Origin: an uncultured Lachnospiraceae bacterium
Lineage (GTDB): Bacteria; Bacillota; Clostridia; Lachnospirales; Lachnospiraceae
Assembly: GCA_947644545.1 (NCBI GenBank)
Contig: CANRZW010000028.1
Span: 1-45,859, forward strand
Reading direction: 5' to 3'
Length of the DNA: 45,859 nt
The position numbers and the translations under genes are program-made. This document shows, piece by piece, positions 1 through 8,574 of this stretch (position 1 is its first letter; each line of letters starts with the position of its first letter). The notes beneath the pieces were generated by a model. The model did not search any database. It saw only the letters and a program-made list of their open reading frames with translations, and was not told the DNA's origin.

Positions 1-122
1 TGTTTGTAATGCAATTAAGGGAATGGATACCCTCTACTATTCTTTTTCAACCTTTCCTCCATTCCGAAGCGCTTTGCGCCCTTTATGCCCTTTATACCCT
101 TCCTGCCATATCGGCATGCCGG

Positions 123-1379
123 TTATCTTTCACACAGCACTTCTTCTTCATATTTCTGCACTTCTCCAAACAGATCAAAGTCTCCCGCCACACCGCACTG
201 TTCGCAGTAATAGTTCCATACATCCCCGAAGGGCAGCATCTTCACCGCCTCCTGCATTGCCATCAGCTCCGTAAAACGGCTTTCGTCCTGCAGTTTCTTC
301 AACCGTTCATTGGGTGTGCACAATGCCATCATCAGCGCCTTCTGGAAACTTCTCATGCCCACCGCCCACGCGGATACACGGTTAATACTGGCGTCAAAAT
401 AATCCAGAGCGATATAGACACGCTCCAGCGCATTGCAACGCACGATCTCCTTTGCGATCTCTCTCGTCTCGTCATCCAGAAGCAGTACATGATCGGAATC
501 CCAGCGGACGCCTCTGGTCACATGCAGAGCGATTTCCGGATAAAAGCAGAGCATCGCCGGAATCTTATCCGATACCAGTTCTGTAGGGTGATAATGCCCG
601 TTATCCATCAACGGCAGACATCCCTCATTTCTGGCCGCCAGGGACAGCGCAAACTCCGCAGATCCCGCCGTATAGGACTCCACGCCGATACCAAACACCT
701 TCGACTCTACACAGGGTTTTACTTTTGTCCTGTCGTAAGGCTCGGAAAGTATCTCCTCGATGGACTCCTTATAACGCATCCTGGGACCCAGACGGTCCGC
801 CGGCACATCCTTGAAACCGTCACCCGTCCAGATGTTCATAACACAGGGAATTCCTGTCTCTTCTGCAAAATACTGAGAAATACGGATACACGCTTTACCG
901 TGTTCGATCCAGAACCTGCGCACCTCCGGATCAGGACTGGAAAGCGTCAATCCGTCCTTCACCATCGGATGCGAGAAAAAAGTAGGGTTGAAATCCAGTC
1001 CCATGCCTTTTTCTTTCGCAAACGCAATCCATCTCTCAAAGTGCTTCGGCTCCAGCCTGTCACGGTCTGCGTGTTCTCCTTCTGCAAAAATCGCATAGCA
1101 TGCATGTACATTGATCTTCTTTTTACCGGGAATCAGGGAAATAGCCTTATCCATATCCGCCATCAATTCTTCCGGCGTCCTCGCCTTGCCCGGATAATCT
1201 CCCGTAGTCTGAATACCGCCGGTCAACGGGCCGTCATGGTCAAAACCGGTCACATCGTCACCCTGCCAGCAGTGCATGGAGACAGGCACCCTTTTCAGAG
1301 TCTCCAGCGCGGCATCCGTATCCACCCCGATTGCCGCAAAAATTTCTTTTGCAGAGATATATCTTTCTGTTGTTGTCAT
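123..1379 (-). CDS. rhaA: L-rhamnose isomerase
   Basis: Interconverts L-rhamnose and L-rhamnulose in the cytoplasm, the first step of rhamnose breakdown. The 418-residue product begins MTTTERYISAKEIFAAIGVD and matches the usual RhaA length (about 419). The family stretch SMHCWQGDDVTGF lies near the N-terminus, and NGHYHPTE belongs to the metal-dependent TIM-barrel core. The frame stays open upstream to 1553, but I chose the ATG at 1379 because a GGAGAG ribosome site sits just before it and homology begins there. It is the second gene after rhaB, 122 bp downstream on the same strand, so the two are probably co-transcribed. rhaD (aldolase) is not in the window. Confidence 0.95.
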   Translation of the reverse strand: MTTTERYISAKEIFAAIGVDTDAALETLKRVPVSMHCWQGDDVTGFDHDGPLTGGIQTTGDYPGKARTPEELMADMDKAISLIPGKKKINVHACYAIFAEGEHADRDRLEPKHFERWIAFAKEKGMGLDFNPTFFSHPMVKDGLTLSSPDPEVRRFWIEHGKACIRISQYFAEETGIPCVMNIWTGDGFKDVPADRLGPRMRYKESIEEILSEPYDRTKVKPCVESKVFGIGVESYTAGSAEFALSLAARNEGCLPLMDNGHYHPTELVSDKIPAMLCFYPEIALHVTRGVRWDSDHVLLLDDETREIAKEIVRCNALERVYIALDYFDASINRVSAWAVGMRSFQKALMMALCTPNERLKKLQDESRFTELMAMQEAVKMLPFGDVWNYYCEQCGVAGDFDLFGEVQKYEEEVLCER

Positions 1380-1402
1380 GTTCTTGCTCTCCTTTTCTTT
1401 TA

Positions 1403-1437
1403 CTATGGTTTTTTCTATGGTTTCTTTTTCTATGGTT
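1403..1437. repeat. Three short CTATGGTT repeats between rhaB and rhaA
   Basis: The octamer CTATGGTT occurs at 1403, 1415 and 1430 in an A/T-rich tract just upstream of the rhaA ribosome site. On the transcribed strand it reads AACCATAG separated by A-rich spacers. It could be slippage-derived or influence rhaA translation; no function is established. Confidence 0.5.
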
Positions 1438-1501
1438 CCTGTTCCTTTACAGTTAACGCTGTTAAAAATTGTACTTCTGTCTAAATGACGACCACCGCTG
1501 T

Positions 1502-2914
1502 CTACCTGTTTTTTAGTCCAAACATTTGGATCTCGAAGGATTCCGCCACACACTTTCTTGCCGCTACCAGCCCCGTCAGTTCCCCGGCTTTGATCATCTG
1601 CGCCATAATATTACCGATGGCCGTCGCTTCTCCCGGTCCCGCATAGACCGTCTTACCCGTGGCCTGCGCCGTCAGCCGGTTCAAATACGCTGCATTGGCT
1701 CCGCCGCCGATCACATGAATACTGTCGTAGATCTTTCCGGTATTTTTCTCAATCTCCCGCACCGTCTGTCCATAACATTCCGCCAGGCTGCGGTAAATGA
1801 CCCGGGCAGTCTCCCCCGGCGTTTCTGGTACCTGCTGCCCCGTCCTGCGGCAGTAATCCTGTACCGCCTTCGTCATGTTCTCCGGCGCCAGGAAACAGGT
1901 ATCGTTTGCATCCACCAGCGACATAATATTCTGTTCCTCCTCCGCCATCCGGCAAAGCTCCGCAAAGGAATACCTGTCATGCAGTTCATGACGCACCGAC
2001 TGGATCATCCACAGCCCCATGATATTTTTCAGATAGCGGAACCGGTAATCATACCCGCCTTCATTGGTGAAATTAGTCTGCCTGCTCTCTTCCCTGCAAT
2101 CCGCTTTCGGCAATTCCACCCCCATCAGTGACCATGTACCGGAACTGATATACAGCCCGTCTCCCTCCGCTTTCGGCATCGCCATCACCGCCGAGGCCGT
2201 ATCGTGACTGCCGCATAACACCACCTTGCAGTCAAAACCAACCTGCGCCGCAATGTCTGCTTTCAGGCTCCCGACTTCGCTGCCCGGCATCTGCAATCGC
2301 AAAAACATCTCTTCCGGATATCCCAGCAGCCGGATCAGTTCCCTGTCCCACTGTTTTGTTACCGGACTGACAAGCTGTGTGGACGTTCCGTTCGTATACT
2401 CGGAAACCTTTTTCCCCGTCAAAAGAAACTGAAAATAATCCGGCAGCATCAGAAATGTCTTCGCCTTCTCCAGTATCCCGGGGCGTTTCAGCCTGTCCGC
2501 CATCAGCTGATAAATCGTATTGAATATCTGCTTCTGTATCCCCGTTCTCGCGTAGAGTTCGCTTTCCCCGATCAGCCTGTAGACTGCTTCATCACACCCG
2601 TTTGTTCTGCCGTCACGGTAACCGTATGTATCACCCAGCAATCGATCCTGCTCGTCCAGCAGCACATAGTCCACCGCCCACGTGTCCACTGACATGCTTT
2701 GTGGTATTTTATCGGCTTTCGTACATGCTTTCATGCCGTTTAGGATTTCCGTAAACAAACGCTGTGTATCCCACACGAGCTTACCGTCCTTATTTGCCAT
2801 CCTGTTTTCAAAACGGTAAATCTCTTCCAGATGCATTTTCCCATCTTCCAGATGCCCCAGCATATGCCTTCCGCTGGATGCCCCAATATCCACCGCCAGA
2901 TAATACCTGCTCAT
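1502..2914 (-). CDS. rhaB: Rhamnulokinase
   Basis: Phosphorylates L-rhamnulose to L-rhamnulose 1-phosphate using ATP. The 470-residue product is a FGGY-family sugar kinase: the N-terminal phosphate-binding turn is DIGASSGRHM, SVDTWAVDYVLLD follows around residue 75, CGSHDTASAV and ISSGTWSLMGVE lie mid-protein, and HVIGGGANAAYLN marks the C-terminal adenosine-binding region. The start at 2914 is set by a GGAGGGGAG ribosome site; the in-frame extension to 3064 has no homology. It is the first gene of rhaBA and is transcribed away from the AraC-type gene at 3149, the usual arrangement for a rhamnose-responsive regulator. Confidence 0.95.
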   Translation of the reverse strand: MSRYYLAVDIGASSGRHMLGHLEDGKMHLEEIYRFENRMANKDGKLVWDTQRLFTEILNGMKACTKADKIPQSMSVDTWAVDYVLLDEQDRLLGDTYGYRDGRTNGCDEAVYRLIGESELYARTGIQKQIFNTIYQLMADRLKRPGILEKAKTFLMLPDYFQFLLTGKKVSEYTNGTSTQLVSPVTKQWDRELIRLLGYPEEMFLRLQMPGSEVGSLKADIAAQVGFDCKVVLCGSHDTASAVMAMPKAEGDGLYISSGTWSLMGVELPKADCREESRQTNFTNEGGYDYRFRYLKNIMGLWMIQSVRHELHDRYSFAELCRMAEEEQNIMSLVDANDTCFLAPENMTKAVQDYCRRTGQQVPETPGETARVIYRSLAECYGQTVREIEKNTGKIYDSIHVIGGGANAAYLNRLTAQATGKTVYAGPGEATAIGNIMAQMIKAGELTGLVAARKCVAESFEIQMFGLKNR

Positions 2915-2998
2915 GATCTCCCCTCCGTTACCTGATTCCTGCAGCAATTTATCCTTCGTCCAATTCATTCCTAATGGACTTTTGTTCTCTCTACGATT

Positions 2999-3106
2999 AT
3001 CATATAAGAATAAGAGCAAAAAATTAAGGTCGCCTCCGGACAAAATGAGGGACCTTAGTTGCAAAAAACGAACAAGTTCGTTTGCGAGATTCGCTTCGCG
3101 AACTCG
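2999..3106. promoter_or_regulatory. Divergent rhaB / araC-type control region with two palindromes
   Basis: The 234-bp gap between rhaB and the divergent regulator holds two dyads. One is ACGAAC-AA-GTTCGT at 3068-3081. The other, at 3085-3106, has arms CGAG/CTCG and TTCGC/GCGAA around a TTC centre with one bulged A. An 11-bp direct repeat TTTGCGAGATT occurs at 3081 and again at 3128. A plausible rhaB -10 box (TATGAT on the minus strand) is at 2999-3004, with only a weak -35 upstream. These dyads are the best operator candidates for the adjacent AraC-type protein; that is inference from position. Confidence 0.5.
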
Positions 3107-3148
3107 AATAATGCCAAAAGTTTTAACTTTGCGAGATTGGAGAAGAAT

Positions 3149-4120
3149 ATGAGAGAAGAACTGTTACATCACCTGCGGCAGATCACCGCCGAAGAACAAG
3201 CCCTTCTGCAGGGACATGCCGACATCCAGAAAGAAATCTACACCTCCGGCCGGGAATTTGTAGTGGATAACGCAAAGCTTCTGGAGCGCGGCCGTCTGAT
3301 CGAGATCCGTCCCCATACCCGCTTTGCGCACTTTCCCAGGCACCGTCACAACTACGCCGAACTGGTCTATATGTGCTGCGGCTCCACCACACATATCATT
3401 AACGACACCGACAGAATCGTTCTGCGGGAGGGAGACCTGCTTTTTCTTAATCAGGCTGCCGCTCACGAGATCCTGCCCGCCGGCCGGGACGATATCGCCG
3501 TCAACTTCATCATACTGCCGGAATTTTTCGACCGCATCCTCTCCATGATGGAACGGGAAAATGTGCTGCGCAGTTTTCTTATCTCCACCCTCTCAAGCCG
3601 TGATTCGCAGATCACATACCTGCATTTTCAGGCAAAGAAGATCCTGCCGATTCAGAATCTCGTCGAGAACATGCTCTGGAACCTGATCGACAAAAAACCG
3701 GCTACCAATACCATCAATCAGATCACCATGGGGCTGATTTTCATGAACCTGTCTGTTTTCGCCGATTCGATAGCCAGAAATCAGAGCGGCAATTATGAAC
3801 AGGATCTGATCTTCCACGTCCTGAAATATATTGAGACGCATTATAAAAGCGGCACTTTGACCGACATCTGCGCCGAGATCAAATTGCCGCTCTACTATAT
3901 CAGCCGTCTTTTGAAAAAGTACACCGGCCAGACTTTCAAGGATCTTTTACAACAGCAGCGGCTCCAGCAAGCCGTCTATCTGCTGTCACAGACAACACTG
4001 TCTGCGGATGATATTATCGATGCGGTCGGCTATAGCAACAGCAGCTACTTCTACCGTATCTTCCGGGAAAAATACGGCTGTTCCCCAAAAGAATACCGGA
4101 TGCTTAACCTTCCACAATAA
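3149..4120 (+). CDS. AraC-family transcriptional regulator with cupin sensor domain (rhamnose-operon type)
   Basis: A 323-residue one-component regulator. The N-terminal half is a cupin/AraC ligand-binding domain (HFPRHRHNYAELVYMCCG, then REGDLLFLNQAAAHEI). The last ~100 residues carry two helix-turn-helix motifs: the first around TDICAEIKLPLYYISRLLKK and the second ending SNSSYFYRIFREKYGCSPKEYR. The start at 3149 follows a GGAGAAG ribosome site at 3139-3145; an upstream in-frame ATG at 3059 is read through palindromic operator-like DNA and is less likely. It is divergent from rhaBA, so it probably activates that operon in response to rhamnose, like RhaS/RhaR. Its 3' end overlaps the convergent DUF3737 gene by 17 bp. 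Confidence 0.88.
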   Translation: MREELLHHLRQITAEEQALLQGHADIQKEIYTSGREFVVDNAKLLERGRLIEIRPHTRFAHFPRHRHNYAELVYMCCGSTTHIINDTDRIVLREGDLLFLNQAAAHEILPAGRDDIAVNFIILPEFFDRILSMMERENVLRSFLISTLSSRDSQITYLHFQAKKILPIQNLVENMLWNLIDKKPATNTINQITMGLIFMNLSVFADSIARNQSGNYEQDLIFHVLKYIETHYKSGTLTDICAEIKLPLYYISRLLKKYTGQTFKDLLQQQRLQQAVYLLSQTTLSADDIIDAVGYSNSSYFYRIFREKYGCSPKEYRMLNLPQ

Positions 4121-4940
4121 TCTCCCCTTGCGACGCTTCGTCATCCCGGATAATTTCGCCTACAGCAGGTACAATGATCCGTCCGGACAGTGGATTCTTG
4201 ATGCTTAAGATCGGCGCCGTGATAGTCGCCTCCACCTCGGACTTCTCGAAGGCTAAATCCGTATCGACCATCTCACAGTCAATCAGTTTAAGATTTTTAC
4301 AATAACAAAGCGGCTGTGTACCGATAATCTTACAGTGATCAAAAGTCACATTCTCACAGTACCAGGCAAGATATTCACCCTTGACGACACTGTTACGGAT
4401 TGTCACATTCTTCGCGTGCCAGAAGGCATCCTTCGTATCAAAATCACAGTTCTCGAACACCGAATCTTCTATATACTGGAAGGAATATTTGCCCTGCAGC
4501 CGTACCTCTTCAAAGTGCAGTCTGTCAGAGCGCATCATGAAATACTCTCCCTGCACGCTGCAATCCTTCATCTCGATCTCGTGCACTGACCAGCCAAACT
4601 CCGGCGAAATCACGTCACATCCCAGCATCTTTACCCGGCCGCACTCCCGCAGCGCCTTGATCCCATGCAGTTTGGTGTCTGTAATCTCGATATCATGGGA
4701 ATACCAGAGCGCCGCCCGGCAAAGTTCCGTCATCTCCGAACTCTTAATCTTCAACTTGTCGTCATGCCAGAAGGGATAGCGAAGATTAAAGAAACAATTC
4801 TCCACACTGATATCTCTGCCTTCCTTAAATGCGCTTTCACCGTCCGCCGGACCGTCAAAGGCACAACCAATCACTTCAATGCCATTGCTGCCGTATAAAG
4901 CACGCTCCTGATCAAAAGTCTGATTTTTTATTGTCTCCAT
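4104..4940 (-). CDS. DUF3737 family beta-helix protein
   Basis: A 278-residue protein starting METIKNQTFDQERALYGSNG, the characteristic opening of DUF3737 proteins of Firmicutes. It is built of repeated short strands with Asn/Cys/Phe ladders (VENCFFN, ENCDFDTKDAFWHAKNVTIRN, FDHCKIIGTQPLCYCKN), consistent with a pectin-lyase-like right-handed beta-helix. No signal peptide is visible, so it should be cytoplasmic. The biochemical role of the family is not established. The C-terminal end overlaps the convergent AraC-type gene by 17 bp. The nearest upstream gene on this strand is the MATE exporter, 68 bp away. Confidence 0.88.
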   Translation of the reverse strand: METIKNQTFDQERALYGSNGIEVIGCAFDGPADGESAFKEGRDISVENCFFNLRYPFWHDDKLKIKSSEMTELCRAALWYSHDIEITDTKLHGIKALRECGRVKMLGCDVISPEFGWSVHEIEMKDCSVQGEYFMMRSDRLHFEEVRLQGKYSFQYIEDSVFENCDFDTKDAFWHAKNVTIRNSVVKGEYLAWYCENVTFDHCKIIGTQPLCYCKNLKLIDCEMVDTDLAFEKSEVEATITAPILSIKNPLSGRIIVPAVGEIIRDDEASQGEIIVEG

Positions 4941-5008
4941 GTTACATACTCCTTCCTGCGGGCTGTACGGTCTTCATGAAAAAGCAAAGAGGCGCAACCC
5001 ATACAAAA

Positions 5009-6406
5009 TCATGCAATCTTCTTCTCCAGCCACTTTCCACGCAAAAGCCGCACAAGAAACAGCAATCCTCGCACGCACAGCTCTCCGCACATGGCGATCC
5101 ACACGCCAACCAGTCCCAGGCGCGGCGCTAACAGAGAAGCTGCCGTGATACGGACACCCCACATACTGGCCAGATTGATCATACTGGGAATCAGCGTGTC
5201 CCCTGCGCCCCGCAGTGCACCGGCCGTCACAATGGATACCGCAAACAGAGGTTCCGCAAATGCCTCAATCCGCAGTACTCTCACGCCAAGCTCCCTGATC
5301 GCCGCATCCGGCGTCAGTATCGAGAACATAAGCGGTGCGCCGAGGAACATCAATCCGCCCGTACAGGTCATCACCGCCGCCCCGAGCATCACTGCCAGAT
5401 TGGCGTAGCGCTTCGCCCGTTCCGGCTTTCCCGCGCCGATGCTCTGTCCGACCAGCGTCGTAGCCGCCGTACCGATACCGCTTCCCGGCATATAACAGAG
5501 GCTTTCCGCCGTCACTGACAGGGAATTAGCCGCCACCGACACGGTTCCAAGCGGCGCTACAATACGAGTCTCCGCAATATGTGCCCCACACATTACCGTA
5601 TGTTCAAAGGCCATCGGCAGTGCAAGCCGGAGTGCCGTGCGCAGACATTTGGACTGGAAGCGGAATTTTTCTCCTGCCGGCTTTTTTCCCTGCCGCGAAA
5701 ACAATCGCAGCCGTTTCGACCGAAAGCAGACCGCATACAGCATCAGTACCGCCGTAACGGCCTCTGCCAGGGCCGTTCCCAGAGCGGCGCCTGTCACGCC
5801 CATACCTGCCCCGGGTACTGTGATCCGAATGTCCGCCATAGATACCTGCCTTGTAGGAAAGATCAGAAAACTGTTAAAGATCACATCCAATCCGCACATC
5901 ATAATATTCAGCCTGCTCGGCACCTTCATATCACCGCTGCACTGCAGTGCACTTCCCGCGGTATGCCGCATCTGCGCCGCCGGAAGCGCACAGGCATAGA
6001 TCAGGAAATACCGGGAAGCATTCCCCCGGATCTCTTCCGCTCCACCCAGCCATACGGGCAGATGCGAACTGATACAGATTCCCACAAAAGAAGCGGTAAG
6101 ACCGAACAACAGGGTGCACAGGATTGCCTGACGCAGAACACTCCTTGCTTCTTTTTGATTCTCCGCACCGATCAGCTGCGCCACCTGCACGGAAAACCCG
6201 GTGGCCGCGGAAACGCATAGTCCGCCAAACAGCCATGTCGTGCTGGAAACCAGGCCGATCGCCGCAGTGGCCGCCGCGCCCAGACTGCCCACCATTGCTG
6301 CATCTATGTACTGCATGATAATGGAACTAATCTGGGCAAGCACGGCCGGAATGCTCAGCTGTATTACCTGCTTTAAATATTCTTTCGTCTGCTCTCTCTC
6401 AGACAT
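5009..6406 (-). CDS. MATE-family multidrug/cation antiporter
   Basis: A 465-residue integral membrane protein with about twelve hydrophobic segments, typical of the MATE (multi-antimicrobial extrusion) family. Family features include the N-terminal LSIPAVLAQISSIIMQYIDAA and the symmetric second half beginning LRLALPMAFEHTVMCGAHIAE. It should expel organic cations or drugs using a Na+ or H+ gradient across the cytoplasmic membrane; the substrate cannot be told from sequence. The ribosome site upstream (GGGGGTG) is weak. It lies 75 bp after the GH31 gene on the same strand and could be read from the same transcript. Confidence 0.9.
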   Translation of the reverse strand: MSEREQTKEYLKQVIQLSIPAVLAQISSIIMQYIDAAMVGSLGAAATAAIGLVSSTTWLFGGLCVSAATGFSVQVAQLIGAENQKEARSVLRQAILCTLLFGLTASFVGICISSHLPVWLGGAEEIRGNASRYFLIYACALPAAQMRHTAGSALQCSGDMKVPSRLNIMMCGLDVIFNSFLIFPTRQVSMADIRITVPGAGMGVTGAALGTALAEAVTAVLMLYAVCFRSKRLRLFSRQGKKPAGEKFRFQSKCLRTALRLALPMAFEHTVMCGAHIAETRIVAPLGTVSVAANSLSVTAESLCYMPGSGIGTAATTLVGQSIGAGKPERAKRYANLAVMLGAAVMTCTGGLMFLGAPLMFSILTPDAAIRELGVRVLRIEAFAEPLFAVSIVTAGALRGAGDTLIPSMINLASMWGVRITAASLLAPRLGLVGVWIAMCGELCVRGLLFLVRLLRGKWLEKKIA

Positions 6407-6481
6407 ACCTGCACCCCCGTGTCAGTCCTGCCACAAACGCTTATGGATCATCTTCCTGATCGCACTGACATCCTTACTGCT

Positions 6482-8482
6482 TTAAATACATCCAATCCAC
6501 TCGGCGTGTCTTTCATCCCTTAAGAAGACCGGGATCTGGCTGATATCGGCGGATACTGTTATCGTTGTTCCGCCCTCATACTTTCTGCCGTCACTGATCA
6601 ATGTCCACGATGCACCCTGCGGCAGATATACTTCCCGCTCGTACGTATCTTCATAAACAATGGGCGCTACCAGCACATCTGCGCCAAACATATACTGATC
6701 CTGAAGCTCCCAGCACTTCTTTTCCTCCGGGAACTCATAGAACATAGGACGAATTACCGGACGTCCCTCCGTATGGGCTTCCTTCATCAGCTCTCTGACA
6801 TAAGGCCGCATCGTCTCCCGGAAACGAATATATTTCTCCAGAATCGGCGTATGCTCCTCCCCAAAGCTCCAGATTTCGTTGTCCGCTCCTGTCGGCATGG
6901 TAGGTGAACCGTCCGCATGTTTAAGCGGCGTCTGCGGAACCCGGTCTCCATGCAGACGCATTACCGGACAGAACGCGCCCCACTGGAACCACCTCACTAA
7001 CAACTGTTGAAATGCAGGATCTTGCGGATTTCCGCCGGAGAAGCCTCCAATATCCGTAGTCCACCAGGGAATACCGGCTATACCCATGTTAAGGCCCGCG
7101 CAAAGCTGCCTGCGGAAGGTCTCCCAATCACTGTGAATATCTCCCGACCACACAAGCGCCCCATATCTCTGACTTCCTGCCCATGCACAACGCAGAAGAT
7201 TTACCGCCGTCTCCATACCGGATTCCATCTGCCCGTCATAGAATGTTTTCGCATAAAGCTGAGGATAAATATTGCCTACCTTTGTCACCGGCCCCATATA
7301 ATAACGATAATTATCGTAATCATAGGTAGAGAACTCCGGCTCCGCTTCATCCAGCCAGAATACCTTGATGCCATAGTCAAAATAATTTTTCTTACAAAGT
7401 TTCCATACATAGTCTCTGGCTTTCGGATTTGTGGCATCATAGAAGGTATTTTCCCCTTCAAACCGCATGGCGATCTCCACACCCCGCTCATTCTTGATCA
7501 GAAGTCCTTTTTGACGCATCTCCTCATAGTTTTCACCGGTCAGGTTGATCTGCGGCCAGATGGATACCATCAGTTCCATTCCATATTCGCGAAGCTCCTC
7601 CACCATAGCCTTAGGATCCGGGAAATCCGCCGGATCAAACCGGAAATCACCGCATTTGGGCCAGTGATAGAAGTCTACCACGATCACATCTACCGGAATC
7701 CCTCTTCTGTGATATTCCCTTGCCACCGTCAGCAACTGTTCCTGATTCCAATAACGAAGCTTGCACTGCCAGAAGCCCATACCATATTCCGGCATCATCG
7801 GCACCGTGCCCGTGGCTTTTCCATAGGCGCGCTCGATCTCGTCCGGCGTATCTCCCGCCGTGATCCAGTAATCCATCTGATCCGTACTCTCCGCATACCA
7901 CTGGGTAAGATTCTTACCGAATACTACTTTTCCTACCGCCGGATTATGCCACAGGAAACCGTATCCCTGATCAGACAATACGAAAGGAACAGAAGCCTGA
8001 GAATTTCTGTGCGCCAGTTCCAGCACACAGTTCTTCACGTCAAGCAGTTCCTGCTGGTACTGTCCCATTCCAAACAGCTTTTCTTCCGGGTTCCCGTGAA
8101 AAGTCACCGTCAGCTCATAATCGCCGCCAAGTCTCGCCTTAAAATGTCTGGAGTGGTTATTCAGCGCTCCGCCATGGCCCTCCTCTGCAAGAAGCCGCTC
8201 TCCTTTCTGGTTGTAAAAGCTGATCTGACAGCGCTTTTTCCAGGGGCACACCTCCAGCCTGGCCGTAATCTTGCCGTTCGTGATGCTGCCGTTAAGTGCA
8301 TCCTTAATCTCAATCCTGGCTTTTGTCTCCACAGGCGGCAGCAAGGCATATTCCGTGTCCTGAATCTCACGCATCATGGCCGCTCTGACCCGGAGCGAGT
8401 TTTCTCCCCAGGGCTCGATCCGAAGCTGCTCTCCTGCATTTTCAAATAAAATCGCATTTTGTTCTTCTGTTAAATAATTCAT
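6482..8482 (-). CDS. Glycoside hydrolase family 31 (alpha-xylosidase/alpha-glucosidase type)
   Basis: A 666-residue retaining alpha-glycosidase. An N-terminal galactose-mutarotase-like domain (to ~residue 220) precedes a TIM barrel. The GH31 nucleophile motif is KVFWLDEAEPE with Asp378, and the acid/base lies in WSGDIHSDW (Asp448). The barrel start PEYGMGFWQCKLRYWNQEQL and WLDEAEPE resemble XylS/YicI-type alpha-xylosidases more than maltase-type members (DMNEP), so alpha-xylosidase is preferred but not proven. There is no signal peptide, so it probably acts on imported oligosaccharides. The ribosome site GGAAAGGG supports the start. It is third of three consecutive glycosidase genes, 92 bp after the GH120 gene. 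Confidence 0.9.
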   Translation of the reverse strand: MNYLTEEQNAILFENAGEQLRIEPWGENSLRVRAAMMREIQDTEYALLPPVETKARIEIKDALNGSITNGKITARLEVCPWKKRCQISFYNQKGERLLAEEGHGGALNNHSRHFKARLGGDYELTVTFHGNPEEKLFGMGQYQQELLDVKNCVLELAHRNSQASVPFVLSDQGYGFLWHNPAVGKVVFGKNLTQWYAESTDQMDYWITAGDTPDEIERAYGKATGTVPMMPEYGMGFWQCKLRYWNQEQLLTVAREYHRRGIPVDVIVVDFYHWPKCGDFRFDPADFPDPKAMVEELREYGMELMVSIWPQINLTGENYEEMRQKGLLIKNERGVEIAMRFEGENTFYDATNPKARDYVWKLCKKNYFDYGIKVFWLDEAEPEFSTYDYDNYRYYMGPVTKVGNIYPQLYAKTFYDGQMESGMETAVNLLRCAWAGSQRYGALVWSGDIHSDWETFRRQLCAGLNMGIAGIPWWTTDIGGFSGGNPQDPAFQQLLVRWFQWGAFCPVMRLHGDRVPQTPLKHADGSPTMPTGADNEIWSFGEEHTPILEKYIRFRETMRPYVRELMKEAHTEGRPVIRPMFYEFPEEKKCWELQDQYMFGADVLVAPIVYEDTYEREVYLPQGASWTLISDGRKYEGGTTITVSADISQIPVFLRDERHAEWIGCI

Positions 8483-8574
8483 AAGATCCCTTTCCTATAG
8501 GACAAAATGACGGCAGGAAGTTCTCCTGCCGCCTTTTGCTTCCAAACAAATCTCTGTTTCGGTAAATTAACGTC

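Noticed and set aside
9..1484. 491-codon plus-strand open frame over rhaA
   Set aside because: It is the antisense shadow of rhaA, rich in His/Arg/Ser with no family motif; rhaA on the other strand is certain.
7007..8449. 480-codon plus-strand open frame over the GH31 gene
   Set aside because: Antisense shadow of a clear GH31 enzyme; composition is unlike a real protein and it has no supporting context.
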